64,000 nt of DNA from Vandiemenella viatica (lineage: Eukaryota; Arthropoda; Insecta; Orthoptera; Morabidae), in the NCBI GenBank assembly GCA_031002005.1, contig JARYHS010009186.1, forward strand, positions 180,012,437 to 180,076,436, given 5' to 3'. Position 1 is the stretch's first letter. Each line of letters begins with the position of its first letter. Position numbers and translations under genes: made by a program. This document shows, piece by piece, positions 36,590 to 48,238 of the stretch. The notes under the pieces are model-generated. The model was given only the letters and a program-made list of their open reading frames with translations, ran no database searches and was not told where the DNA came from.

Positions 36590-37280
36590 AACGGATGAAG
36601 ACTTAACAACTGCAGGGTGGATTGGATAGAACAGCAAGTAATGAAGATAAATACCAAGAAGAATCAGCTTATTAGTTAAGGTTAATTATGATTACAGGAT
36701 GGGATCAGAATTGCTTGTTCAAGATTTGAATTGTTAATATCTTGGCATAACGTTTGATAACAAACTCAATTGGGCAGAGCACATTGGGCAGGTGGTAGGA
36801 AAAGATTTTAAAATCCTTCGTTTGGTGAAGAGGGTGACGAGAGGATTTGTCAGAGAAGTTAGGGAATATGGTAACAAAACTTTGGTCAGACTGTTGATTG
36901 AATATGGTGGTGTAGTTTGGAACCCACATTTTACCCATCGCAGGACCCAGTCAGTAACTGATATGATACAAGAACTGGATTGGGAGTCACTGGAGGTAAG
37001 CAGGAGGGTGAAGAGAGTGCTGGGAATGTACAGGGCATACGTTGGTGATGGGGATTGGAGAGATATTGGTGAAAGAATTAGGAATACTGCATGGAAGGTA
37101 AAGACGACCAAGACCACAAGCTGGCTCTGGAATTCATGCATGTTAGGAAAGTGGGAAAATTTTCTTTTGATGGTAAGGGTGTCAGGGATTGGAACAAATT
37201 GCCAAGAGATGAATAATTTACCAAAAACGCTTAAGGAATTTAAAATCAAAATTTCTAAATCGGAAAAGTAAATGGGGCAA
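36590..37280 (+). mobile_element. Non-LTR retrotransposon C-terminal remnant
   Basis: The frame 36792-37271 reads LRLVKRVTRGFVREVREYGN, LIEYGGVVWNPHFTHRRTQS, RRVKRVLGMYRAYVGDG and later NLPKTLKEFKIKIS, the thumb and tail of a LINE ORF2. A preceding frame carries YLGITFDNKLNWAEHI. One frameshift breaks the frame near 37100 (KVKTTKTTSWLW replaces the expected text). It is the same family as the remnant in CSP-a intron 2. Confidence 0.82.
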
Positions 37281-37577
37281 GAATTTAACACTTCATTTAT
37301 TAAAGCTAGATTTTAAAAAATGAAAATGGGAAATTATATGACTAGGGGAATTGCTACCGTAGATTTAGTTCCATAGCAATTAAAAGGAATAATAATAAGA
37401 ATGTTGGCTGATTCTCTGGAGCTGAAAATTTGCGTTTTTTTTTTTTCCAGTAAGCGTTATCGAATGAGTTTCAGACATTAATAAGCGTGGCTCTTTAAAA
37501 TCAGCAAATTTTTTTGTTTAACGTTATCTATAGGTTCCACATAATTAATTTACAAATGCCTTCAATATATAATTATT

Positions 37578-37620
37578 TCACGGCTCTAATGACATTTACG
37601 TCTACGAGACGTAAAGCAAA
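37578..37620 (+). mobile_element. SINE-A 3' fragment
   Basis: Only CTCTAATGACATTTACGTC and TACGAGACGTAAAGC remain, followed by an AAT-rich microsatellite tail. Confidence 0.65.
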
Positions 37621-38835
37621 ATAATAATAATAAAATAAAAAGGAGGCTACAGTTACATGCAAGTGGGAATGAACAGACAAGGAAATAAGGAGATTATGTG
37701 GGAATTGTAGCTTAAAGAGGAAGGTATAGAATTTTTTAAAAATATTTTTGCTTAAGATACGTGAATAAGATATTCTGTCATACTGAGAAATAGGAGGGTT
37801 GTCCCAGAGTTTCATTAGGTGACACTGATGCGCTTAGTAAAGTTTAAAGACAGGTCGTAGTCTATTTTTCCACGCATCTTCTTCAAAAACATTCTAATAG
37901 TTTTATGATATACAGATAAAATATTAAAATTAGGAACACATTGCGTTATATTTTGAATTGAGCTATGGTTCCTGGCAGAAACGTTTCTATGGTCTGAAAA
38001 TAGGTGGAAGTGTCAACGTATCAGATATGGAGAGTATGCAGATGTCGTAATAACCTAAATCCCCATTCATGTACTGTAACCATGACAATGAACGATTTGT
38101 GAATAAAAGTACTATGCTGATTAAACGGCACAATTTTTGTTTTTAAAACTTGCCTGTTCTCTTTTCTTTGATAGAATCTCCCAGTTGTTTTAATTTGGTA
38201 GCAAAACCACCGTGATGGTTTCGAACTTCTCACAGAACTGTAGAAGTATATCCTCAGAATCCCTAAAACAAACACCGTCATTTTTTTTATTGTCTTATTG
38301 AGTGGAAATGGTGGCAGGAGGGGCTCGTTGGGAGTGAGGAGGAGGGGGGGGGGGGGGTGGGTGGGCTGCGATGCTTCCACTGCATTGATTGTTCCTTCGG
38401 GCTGGGTCTGATCCGTCACATTCGCTAAACAAATTCTACCTTATTGGCTTTAAAGCAGGCAAGATTCTCCGCAAACACCTGGCTATTGATTTGCTGAAAA
38501 TATTTTCTGTACCCACCGGGCAGAATACTTTCTTCGTAAGAATGTGATTTAATGGTTGTCCAGGCGGAAATGCGTCAATTTTTTGAAACCCATCATTCTG
38601 TGACTTTTCACCTGAGTAACTAAGATAACATTAACAACGAACCCGAGAGTCTACGCTATCGTGTGATCTAATTTTGTTCGTTAATCTGACCACATTGTCC
38701 TGGACTACCTGCAGGGGTATCATCTTCAGTTCTGATTGTCCCCTGTTTAAATTCAGGTACCCACTATATAATTACGCTGGGGCACAATTTCCACATGAAT
38801 ATCATATGGTAATATTTCTTTCTTACATACATATC
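37621..38835. other. Spacer with a poly-G run
   Basis: No gene recognised. A G-rich run lies at about 38340-38360. Confidence 0.35.
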
Positions 38836-39065
38836 GAGTCTGGTGACAGAGCGGTAACGCTGGCGCCTTGTATTCGAGAGCTCGGGGGTTCTAATCCCAA
38901 TCCGGCCATACAAATTTCGGTTTTCAATGGTTTCCAGAATTCACTACAGGCGAATGGCGGTATGGTTTCTTCAGAAGGCCATGGCTGAATTCCTTCAAGT
39001 TCCTTGACCCCCATCCTCTCCCGTCTCTAATGACTTCAACGTCAATGAAGCGTAAACCTGATTTT
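38836..39065 (+). mobile_element. SINE-A copy
   Basis: Head GTGACAGAGCGGTAACGCTG, B box GGGGTTCTAATCCC, ATCCGGCCATACAAATTTCG, AAGGCCATGGCTGAATTCC and 3' end GTCTCTAATGACTTCAACG. Confidence 0.87.
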
Positions 39066-39794
39066 TTAAAACCTTTTTTACACAAATATTGAATCACTCC
39101 AGGACTGTCTTTCACATTAGTTTCAGATTAAGCACTTCTCACTAAATAAAAAGAATGCTGAAACTTTGGACATTCTAGAAAGTACTAAAACCTTGTTTGT
39201 ATTATACACAAATAAGGTACTTATCTGAAGGGCGTGTAAATGTGTATTTGTATATTTAGTAACTAATTGGATTAGTATGTTTCAGAATCGTAGGATTAAC
39301 GATTTAGTCTAAAATCTTAGTATATGTATACTATATTTGCTGCGGTTGGCATCAGTGCCAAAAAAATGCATGAGTTGGCTAACCTATAAGCTGCTGCAGC
39401 AGCAGAATCATTGTGGCCACGGGATCAAAAACTATGAATATAGAGCCATACACAGCAAGTTAACTGTGGGCGATACAGGTAGTATTTAAGTTTCAGTAAA
39501 GTAATAGTTATTCTTCTGAATGGCTGCAGAGGAAAAAGAGATATTGAATTACTGAGTGAAGACGGTTATGGAAAGAATTGTAATAGACGGGTTTTTGATT
39601 ATAAATGCGGATGAGTCAAACTTAAATTGTGATATACATTTAAGTATGTTGAATAATTGGTTATAGCGAACCTTTATACGTTTTTATGCAGTGAGTGCTT
39701 GTTTAATCTACTCAAAAGAATATTTTTTTGCCTCCTGGAGTACGCATTCATTTTCAGCTTCAACAGGTGATAACAAATTAAGGGACATTTCACT

Positions 39795-39990
39795 CATAAT
39801 TTCCGGGCTGAAAGGCCGTGGTCGATAAGTAAACTTTCCCCTGACGTTTTGGTCTTCAACTGCGGAAGACATCCTCGGAGGCTAAGCGGCAACTGCACTG
39901 AGGGCACGATGGAGCGCCGTATATATCGGTGGTGTAGAGGGCGCCACAGTCCATCACGTGACGACGGCTGAGTGGCTATCTCTGGTAATA
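39795..39990 (-). mobile_element. Repeat fragment with a hammerhead-like motif (Penelope-type candidate)
   Basis: On the - strand (39885 to 39841) the order is CCTCCGAGGATGTCTTC, a loop, GAAGACC and AAAACGTCAGG. The self-complementary GTCTTC/GAAGAC stem sits between CUGANGA-like and GAAA-like strings, each carrying one change. The flanks (TCGACCACGGCCTTTCAGCC and a GC-rich 5' part) form a discrete block in AT-rich DNA. Possibly a decayed Penelope-like element end. Confidence 0.4.
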
Positions 39991-40382
39991 AGGGACAGTT
40001 ATCTTTCGTCATTTCAGTTTTGTTCAAATGTATAATATGATCAATTGATAACTTATAAAACCCTTATGCTGAAAGACTGAAAACATGCCGTAGCATAACA
40101 GGTTTATGAAGATAAAAGACAATTGGAAAAGTGAAAAGCAGTCAGGTTAGCTTGATTTCTGTTGTAGGCAAGGGAAGTCTGAGAGAAAATGATGTGGGTT
40201 TTGAAGCAAAATATTCTTGTGAATTTCAGCGATTTACGTATATGACAATTCAAATAAAATAACAAGAATGGATATAATCACTGTGTTGCTCCATGTCTCT
40301 TGAACAAATGCGCAAAGTTCTAGCGAATAAGGTTAAAACAATTGGAGTAAAATAAGTATTCTCTTAAAATGTCATCGGACAT

Positions 40383-40535
40383 GAGGTCAGGAAATTATGA
40401 ATTAGCGACAAGGAATGAGGAATGACAAGGCATTCGTCAGAAGTGATTTCGGAAAAAGCCATGGAAAACCGTAATCGACATAGGCGAACGAGGTTTTGAA
40501 TGCCCGTCCAGCTGAATTTCTGGCCCGGGCGTTAC
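40383..40535 (-). mobile_element. SINE-A copy, strongly decayed
   Basis: On the + strand: GAGGTCAGGAAATTATGAAT, AAGGCATTCGTCAGAAGTGA, TTTCGGAAAAAGCCATGGAA and GAGGTTTTGAATGCCCGTCC align in order with the family. Confidence 0.6.
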
Positions 40536-41554
40536 AATTCACCTACAGGGTTATATTCTTGTGTGGTAAGAAGCAAAGAGTCTGCACAAATTTGAAATAA
40601 GGCAGAGAGCGATGAGAACAGGTAATTTCTAGAGCTGGGAAAGCGGATATACGGCAAACGAATGTATTATCACGCAAGAACACAACAGGCAAAATAGTAT
40701 CTCCTCTTTATTCATTTGTTTGTTGACACTTCGCGATACGTTGGTGACACATTGGTGGTTATGCCCTATATAACGTAACTATTCGATGTCATTGCGAAGT
40801 GTTACCTGCTGGTCGTATTATATTTATAACACCGGGTGACATGTTGGCATTTTTCGTATATTTCTGTGTTTATAAGTCAGTTTATTATTCTGAAGTAATT
40901 CGTTTTATGGTATGCAATAGCCACAACAGTGACATGAATAGTAACACAGAAATTATATGTACTGAAGATTCCGAAGTGAATACAGAGTTATGTTATTTCC
41001 ATTTCCTACTTAATTGATGGATATCAGACGTAAGCCAGGTGGCTTGGTGTCAGGCTTGGATTCTGAATGTACCAAGGTGACAGTTCAAGAACGCCGAGGT
41101 GTAGAGTATGCGGCAGGGGTTCGCTCTTTGTATTCATATGAGGTGTTAGAGCGAAGGACGCGTCTGAGACCAGCTCCTGACCTCACCTTCACAGCAAGTC
41201 GATAGGCGTTTACAGGAACCAAACAAGAGAAACAACACTTCCCTTCATGTAACATCACTTTAGAGCAGAAAGGCACTCTCAATAGTAACTCAGTAATATA
41301 GTTTTAAAATCACAAAAGGGTTAATTAAGAGACGTTCAAATTTTTCTACGAACACCATTACAATATAATAATCACAAGAATACAATAATATTAAAATTTG
41401 TAAAAGGTAAATGAAGGTGGACGCAGAAAAAGGGGAAGATGGGTGTTTAGGGAAATTGCCACCGGAGCATGCTCTTCATTACAATTTAATTTAATTTTGT
41501 TTGAAAACAAAATAAACATTTATGTTTTAAAAACCGAAGATTTTGTCCTTTGCC
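40536..41554. other. Spacer, nothing recognised
   Basis: Short frames only; none resembles a known family. Confidence 0.35.
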
Positions 41555-41818
41555 CCGTTCTGCTCCGCGAATTGGGGAACACAGGAAGTTGCAAGGTTGG
41601 TTGGATTCTCCCAAATGAGGCATACTAAGCCATTGTGTGAGAGACAGGACGGCCAATTCCTTTCCCCTAGGACCTACAGTTTAACTTGGAATCCGAACCA
41701 TGGACCGACCTGGCATAGCTCACACGATCAAAAGGAACTCTTAAAAATTCTGTGCCCATAGGGACTTGAACCCAGGACCTTAGCAGTGAACTTTTTGAAA
41801 GCAAGCGCCTTAACCACA
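41555..41818 (-). mobile_element. SINE-B copy next to a LINE
   Basis: On the + strand it reads ACCTACAGTTTAACTTGGAA, CTGGCATAGCTCACACG, the B box inverse GGGACTTGAACCC and AAGCGCCTTAACCAC. It abuts an AT-rich stretch about 140 bases ahead of the LINE ORF. Confidence 0.8.
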
Positions 41819-41963
41819 TTTTTTAAAAAAAATTTTACACTTTAATCTTTACTGGGAAAAATATTTCATATTTACATTAACATCGAGCTATCAGGCCACT
41901 CATCGGAGAGGGAAGGACAATTAATTACAAAAATATATAAAACTAGTAGAAATCCAGAAAAAA

Positions 41964-44921
41964 TTGCTTAATATTTATTTAGTTTTAAATGACTATAAAG
42001 GTTTAAATGGGGTACGACGTGTAGATAACCTCCTCGTGGTGTACCCTGGACAACGGACTGCTGATGCAGGACGGCTGATAATCTACACAATAGGCGACCG
42101 AACTAGATCCCGTATCTCTCACGGTCACACAAAGCAACATCAGAAGATGAAAAATCTGAAGATGAAATTGAACAACGGCACTTGTCAGAGCCAACTGACC
42201 AGAACGTTTGGACACAGCGCTCAGATTCTTCAAATAAATGCAGAAGGATTAACAATTGCTAAATGTGAATACCTTAGCAAACTAGCTACTGACCTCAAAA
42301 TCGACATCTTAGCTGTTCAAGAGACCCACATGACTGAAAAAGATTTGGAAAGCAGGGGCAAGATTGCAGGATACAGAATGATATCGAGAATTCCCTCTCC
42401 TATACACGGATCAGCCATGTATGCCAAAAGTAACATCTCGGAAGTGAGGTGTCAAAAAGTCAATGAAGTGGAAATAATTACTGCCAAACTCAACAATTTA
42501 ACTGTTGCATCAGTTTACAAACCACCTCTTTCCAACTGGCCAACTCCACCACTGCCCTCACTACCAAAACCTTGCATATATGTAGGAGACTTTAACAGCC
42601 GACATACATCCTGGGGTTACCCAAATTCTGATGAAAACGGTGAGAAACTCACTGTGTGGTGCGAAAGTCAAGACCTGTATCTCAGCTATGATGCTAAAGA
42701 AAAGAAAACATTCCACTCTGCTAGATGGCAATCTGACACCAATCCTGATCTGGTCTTTGTTTCCACAGATGAAAGAAAACCTTTAGACCACACAAGGAAA
42801 GTCCTTCAGCATTTTCCCAGAAGCCAACACAGGCCCACACTAATCAGTGTTGGTATCACAATACCTGTTATCAGATCAATTCATAAACCAAGATGGAATT
42901 TAAAGAGGGCAAACTGGGACAATTATAGCTCCGAGGTAGATAATAACCTGCGATGGATACCCCCAAAAGTGAAAAACTACAAGAGATTTGTAGGTATTGT
43001 TATTGCTGCAGCTAAACGAAACATCCCTCGAGGGTACAGGAAACAATACATTCCATGCTGGGACAAATCTACGCAAACTTTATATGAAAATTTTCAAAAA
43101 ACTGGTGACCCTGAAACAGGAAAAAGAATATTAGAAAAACTGAATGAAGGGAGGAAACAGAAATGGAAAGAGCTAACTTCTCAAATGAGCTTTACTCACT
43201 CCAGTAGAAATGCATGGACTCTCCTTAGAAAACTGGGTGCAGCCTCAAACATGTGCAAAGAGGAGCCAGGAATTACACCAGCTGAAATGGCATTGCACAT
43301 AAAAACAAGAGCTGACAAAGTCCCAATAGATCCTGCCATGAAGAAACAGATGGAGAAAGAGATGATTGAAATGGATAACAACCTTAGAAATAATCCTATC
43401 CTTTCTAATCCATTTAGTCATGAAGAAGTTGAGAAAGCCATCAAAATGCTAAAAATGAGGAAGGCTGCAGGGTTAGATGGCATTTTCCCAGAATTCATAA
43501 GATATCTCGGCAAGCAGGGAAGAACTTGGCTCAAGAACTTCTTCAGTGATATCCTGGACACTGGGATAGTCCCCCCAGAATTTAAGATGGCTCACACCTT
43601 GACGATCCTCAAACCAGGCAAACCAGCAGATGATGCTTCAAGCTATCGACCTATTGCTCTACTCAGTGTTTGCTATAAGCTTCTAGAACGCCTCATCCTT
43701 AACCGCATACAAGGAATAATAAATATCATAACACCAACATATCAGGCAGGTTTCAGACTAAAACGGAGCTGTTGTGAGCAAGTATTAGCACTGACATCAT
43801 ACATTGAGGCTGGATTTCAGAAGAAGTTAAAAACATCAGTAGCCTTTGTCGATTTAACAGCGGCATATGATACAGTTTGGCTGGATGGACTGCTACTTAA
43901 ACTTAAAAAACATATACCCTGCAGGAAACTAACATCACTCCTGAGGAATATGCTGACCAACAGATATTTTAAGGTCACCGTCGGACATAAGACAAGTAAG
44001 TCATTTACAATAAAAAATGGATTACCTCAAGGGTCAGTACTAGCTCCATTGCTCTTCAACTTGTACACCAGTGACATGCCAGAAACAACCGGCAATAAAT
44101 TCTGCTACGCTGACGACTTAGCTATCGCCGTCCAAACTGCCACATTAGAGGAAGGTGAGAGCATTCTCTCTAACGACTTAGAAACCTTGAACACATATTA
44201 TAGAAAGTGGAGACTTTGTCCGAACCCAATGAAAACAGAAGTATGCGCATTCCACTTGAGCAATAGAATAGCACATCAGCAGCTCAAAGTGAACTTCTGC
44301 CACCAGAGGGTGAAACATAATTTCCATCCTAAGTATCTTGGCATCACCTTAGACCGCTCCTTAACATTCAAAAAACACCTCGAAAACACAAGTCAGAAAC
44401 TGAAAACACGAAACAACATCATGAAGAAGCTAGCTGGTACTTCATGGGGAGCTGATGCGAACACACTACGAACAACCGCTCTCACCATGGTTTACCCTGT
44501 TGCTGAGTACTGTGCTCCAGTGTGGCAACGTAGTACTCATACTAGAAAAATCGACGTCCACCTGAATGAGTGTATGAGAGTAATAACTGGCACCCTAAAA
44601 TCCACCCCAGTCCCCTGGTTGCACCTGATCAGCAAAATACCACCTCCAGAGATAAGACGCCAAGAAGCAACGGCACGTGAGTGGATAAAACTACACCATC
44701 CTGATCATCCACAGGATCTCCCAATCCACGAGGTTCTAAATAACTTACCACCCACTCGTCTTAAATCAAGAAATCCGGTATGGCAAGATGTATTTGACTT
44801 TGATGTCATGGAAAAATGGCGACAAAGCTGGAACTCCACATCTGTAAAACATTCAGATATTAAAGATCCCACAACTGGACTTCCAGGATTCCATCTAAAT
44901 AGAGACCATGGGTCAAACTAA
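41964..44921 (+). CDS. Non-LTR retrotransposon ORF2: AP endonuclease plus reverse transcriptase, 985 codons, open
   Basis: Encodes the enzyme that nicks target DNA and reverse-transcribes the element's RNA in place. The endonuclease domain begins with ILQINAEGLT (about residue 90) and has the catalytic Glu in AVQETHM and the Asp in YVGDFNSRHTSWGY. The reverse transcriptase (about residues 490-750) shows AAGLDGIFPEF, YRPIALLSVCYKLLERLI, AFVDLTAAYDTVW, NGLPQGSVLAPLLF and the catalytic FCYADDLAIA, then the thumb region YLGITLDRSLTF. No internal stop or frameshift was seen. The first Met is not certain; translation may begin later. No gag-like ORF1 is present upstream, so the copy is 5' truncated or of a single-ORF type. 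The frame's end is altered by an insertion described next. Clade not assigned. Confidence 0.9.
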   Translation: MLNIYLVLNDYKGLNGVRRVDNLLVVYPGQRTADAGRLIIYTIGDRTRSRISHGHTKQHQKMKNLKMKLNNGTCQSQLTRTFGHSAQILQINAEGLTIAKCEYLSKLATDLKIDILAVQETHMTEKDLESRGKIAGYRMISRIPSPIHGSAMYAKSNISEVRCQKVNEVEIITAKLNNLTVASVYKPPLSNWPTPPLPSLPKPCIYVGDFNSRHTSWGYPNSDENGEKLTVWCESQDLYLSYDAKEKKTFHSARWQSDTNPDLVFVSTDERKPLDHTRKVLQHFPRSQHRPTLISVGITIPVIRSIHKPRWNLKRANWDNYSSEVDNNLRWIPPKVKNYKRFVGIVIAAAKRNIPRGYRKQYIPCWDKSTQTLYENFQKTGDPETGKRILEKLNEGRKQKWKELTSQMSFTHSSRNAWTLLRKLGAASNMCKEEPGITPAEMALHIKTRADKVPIDPAMKKQMEKEMIEMDNNLRNNPILSNPFSHEEVEKAIKMLKMRKAAGLDGIFPEFIRYLGKQGRTWLKNFFSDILDTGIVPPEFKMAHTLTILKPGKPADDASSYRPIALLSVCYKLLERLILNRIQGIINIITPTYQAGFRLKRSCCEQVLALTSYIEAGFQKKLKTSVAFVDLTAAYDTVWLDGLLLKLKKHIPCRKLTSLLRNMLTNRYFKVTVGHKTSKSFTIKNGLPQGSVLAPLLFNLYTSDMPETTGNKFCYADDLAIAVQTATLEEGESILSNDLETLNTYYRKWRLCPNPMKTEVCAFHLSNRIAHQQLKVNFCHQRVKHNFHPKYLGITLDRSLTFKKHLENTSQKLKTRNNIMKKLAGTSWGADANTLRTTALTMVYPVAEYCAPVWQRSTHTRKIDVHLNECMRVITGTLKSTPVPWLHLISKIPPPEIRRQEATAREWIKLHHPDHPQDLPIHEVLNNLPPTRLKSRNPVWQDVFDFDVMEKWRQSWNSTSVKHSDIKDPTTGLPGFHLNRDHGSN

Positions 44922-45622
44922 ATCGCCTAAGAACAGGCATGCGAAATGCAACGCCATGCGTATAAGTGGGTGTAAGGAACAAGACCGATACCGGGGTTGT
45001 ATTATCGCTTATGTGCCTTAACTTACTCTCTTGTCGACTAACAGTTCTCTTTAAAACTCGTTAAATAATTTAGATTCGACCATGTAGCCAAAGTAACTCA
45101 ACTGAATGCTCAGGTCGCCACTATATTCGTTACCCCCGAATATAGAAAAGGGTTCTATGCTAATAACTGAAGCACACAAGTTCACTGTTAGAAAAGTCCA
45201 AAGTTTTATTCTTCAAAATCAAAAGTTCAAAATTGCATTTACAGTTGAGCAGGCATATCGAACACTCGTTCCACAAGTTTGCAGATTGTGAAGAGAAACC
45301 ACCGACCGACCCCTTTGCAATGTTTACAAGTTCATGGTGAGTAAACAGAGCCACGCCCCAATCATGATGGCCGAACCCGGTAGTTTTGTTATCAAAGGTT
45401 TATTCCGAGTATTTATTTAATTTTGAATACTTTTGTTATCCCTAAAGGGTCTTATTTAGTGTGTTTGGTTACTGTATCTCTATGCTACATAAAGCTTTAC
45501 TCCCATAACCTGTACATGAACTGAAAACTATCTTTTACTACAGAATAAGCTTTACCCCTGATGCCTAGAGGTGAGAGGCTAGAATTTACTAAAATTCTAA
45601 GATGCTTACATGGGGTCTTCAG
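44922..45622 (+). other. Interruption of the LINE 3' end, unidentified insert of about 640 bp
   Basis: Directly after the stop, another frame still reads WVKLNRLRTG, the usual end of this ORF. The Cys motif that should follow (PACDCGAPSQSVEHII) appears only at about 45630. The intervening 44978-45622 has no LINE resemblance. The insert may be bounded by AGGA/AAGACC at the left and GGTCTTC/AGGA at the right, but the ends are not secure. Confidence 0.5.
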
Positions 45623-45862
45623 GATTCTCCTGCATGTGACTGCGGTGCTCCTTCCCAGAGTGTGGAGCATATTATCAGGGGAATGCCCTCTACGGAAGTA
45701 TGATGGACCATATGAAGATGTTTTTGGAGCTACAAGTTCCTTCTTAGAATGGCTGGAAGAATTAGACATCAGCTTGTGAACGCTACCAACGTTCTTGTCA
45801 TTGTATATATTTATTATTGTATTAGTTGCTTGCCATACGACAAATAAACAAATAAATAAATA
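45623..45862 (+). mobile_element. 3' end of the same LINE: Cys motif, C-terminus and A-rich tail
   Basis: Contains ACDCGAPSQSVEHII, a one-base frame change, CPLRKYDGPYEDVFGATS and FLEWLEELDISL with a stop at 45779. A 3' UTR follows, ending in an AAATAAATAAAT-like tail at 45840-45862. The tail sequence fits the end of a LINE insertion. Confidence 0.72.
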
Positions 45863-45914
45863 AGGTTTAAATATAGTTTTTTTTATGGATTGTGACCTTT
45901 TCTTAAACCTATTC

Positions 45915-46028
45915 GCATGCTTCAAAAGGCTATGGCCGAATTCCTTCCCATTCCTTGCCCCCCATCCTTTCCTGTCTCTAAAGACCTCGCTGTTAGAGAG
46001 ACGTTAAGCAGATAAAAAAAAAAAAAAT
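45915..46028 (+). mobile_element. SINE-A 3' half
   Basis: CTTCAAAAGGCTATGGCCGA, ATTCCTTCCCATTCCTTG and GTCTCTAAAGACCTCGCTG, with a poly-A tail ending at 46027. Confidence 0.8.
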
Positions 46029-48238
46029 TAAGCCTATTCCCAAAATACATACACCGGGATAGCCTCATCATCTTGCTATCTATTGCCGCATAGGAATTGT
46101 GTGCCCATTATTTATACATGGAACAGGCAACCTAACCTTCGGCTGACTGTGAGAAAAATTCGCCGCAATATAAACATTCACTGTCAGAACAATACTCAGA
46201 ATAAGGGTTCTCTCTTCAGCTTTTTCTTTGTTCCATTTATCTTCAGGCACTTTCCTTTATCTTTTCAATTGTTAATTTTATTATCATTCTTAAATAGTTC
46301 TATGCATGCTTTTTCTACTTTGTATTCTTTTTCTTTACTAGCTTTTTCCAGGTATTTAACTTTTGCAACAGGGATTAGAATTTCACCTGAAACATAAAAT
46401 GACGAGGTGTTGTTGTCATCCTAGAGCACCCCAAGAGGGGTGCAGAATCAAGAAACTTTCTATTCTGCCCTATCGGTTTCGCCCAAAGGACACGATTTAG
46501 GTTAACGGAGGTAAGATCACTCGAGAAAGATACGTAAACAAAACAGTTAACTATACGCAACTAAAGACAATTAAAGGTAGTTCAAGCATGTACCAACTAT
46601 TTTTGTAATGTAAACAAGCATGTATAGTTTAACTTGGTTTCAAAAATATCAGAAGAACAAAATCACACAACAAAAATGTCACACACGCTCGAGAAAACAA
46701 AATTATCATGGCTACCGTCGTTGAGCAGTAATAGGTTGGTCGAGTTGTACTTATTTCAGCTCGCTGGCAATACCTCCTTGACATCGAAAAATATTCCGCC
46801 TCGGTACCCCGTTCTTCCCACTAATTTATAACCTACTTTCGCAACAAAACTAAGATTACATTTACCTTTATAACTTCACTAGTCAAACGTCCGTAAAAAA
46901 TGACGGGTGTCACCTGTGGTGGTAGTTAATTTGTTATGGAAAAACTTCGAAGAAAAAACAAATAATAATCTTTTTTATTGATTAGATACTCGGGATATTT
47001 GCCACGATATTTTTAAATAACTGTATTTGACTTTAAATGATGGGAATTTTTATTGTTATGAAAAAGTTTCTAAGTAAAGTATAATTTACTGAACAAATAC
47101 AATTATTTGTTTGAATGGTATATATGGCGATTACACACGTTTAATGTAAACTTTCTTGTGAATTTTTAGTATACTTCTGTGAAAAAAATTCTTATCTTAT
47201 GTTGCTTCATGATTCTAATAACTGTTACAGAGCATACAGCGTAATCATAGAACGCTTTGAATTTCTGTATATAGTCGTTGAAAATTAAAAAAAAGCCTGT
47301 AAATTTAAACAAACGTCCCAATGAAATTATTTTAATATCTGCCTTGCATTATAAATTTTTATTTTTGTCCATCCTATGTTTGTGCAATTACTTCCACAAC
47401 AGACAATTCTTTTTAATCCAATGAAATCAAATTAAATTATTTATTTGAAATTTACACTTCTTTTTAAAGGCATAAACGTAAATTAAGTCAATGCAGTTAT
47501 TCATTTGAAATTTCCTGGTTAGCCGAGGAGCGCTGTGGTGTCGGCCAGTACAGTTCGAGTATCATCGGTATCGCCGAAGTTTTCCGAGTTATCGAGCATG
47601 AGAACAATTTTTGTAGATAATTACATGATCTACAATTTTTGTCTGAACTATTTTTATCATAAAACTAACCGTTTCGCTAAAAAAAAAAAATGCGAAAAAC
47701 CTATTTTTGCGAACTTTGACCTTGTATAAAATGTTTTGCACACACGGGATCGATGGGGACTTCTCACAATTTCATTATAATGGCATCCCTAACGTTCATG
47801 CAAATTTTCAACTTGTTGGGAATTTAAGAGTTTGTTTGGTGGTCGAAGAAATTTTCATCATAAGGACTTGGCCGGCAGGGTAGGAGAGGTGTTGGTGCAT
47901 AGTTCCCAATCACCAGTCTGTGTCCTGGGCTAAGTCAAAACCTCTCCGCAGTGCTCATGGAGTGAGGTTTTTTTTTTCACTACCTCAACGGTTTTAATGA
48001 ACTGTTTGTAGCTTAATCTGTATGTTCAGTTTGATGGTTTTGGATTCATTGGTGTTACACTTTAGGGGGGCTATGGTCGGTTGGACCTTAATAGGAACCC
48101 CTTCTTGTATTCTTATATATATTTCATATATATTTCACTTTCTCACTACACTTACTCAGGAATCCACAGGGTTCATAATAATACTTAATGGCACCTTGTA
48201 TTTGTGCCAGGTCATAGGTACAACCGTGCGTATAGACT
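46029..48238. other. Spacer, including the presumed 3' UTR of the Jockey element
   Basis: No gene recognised. The right-hand part, perhaps down to about 47900, should contain the 3' untranslated region of the - strand Jockey element, but no clear poly-A end could be set. Confidence 0.35.
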
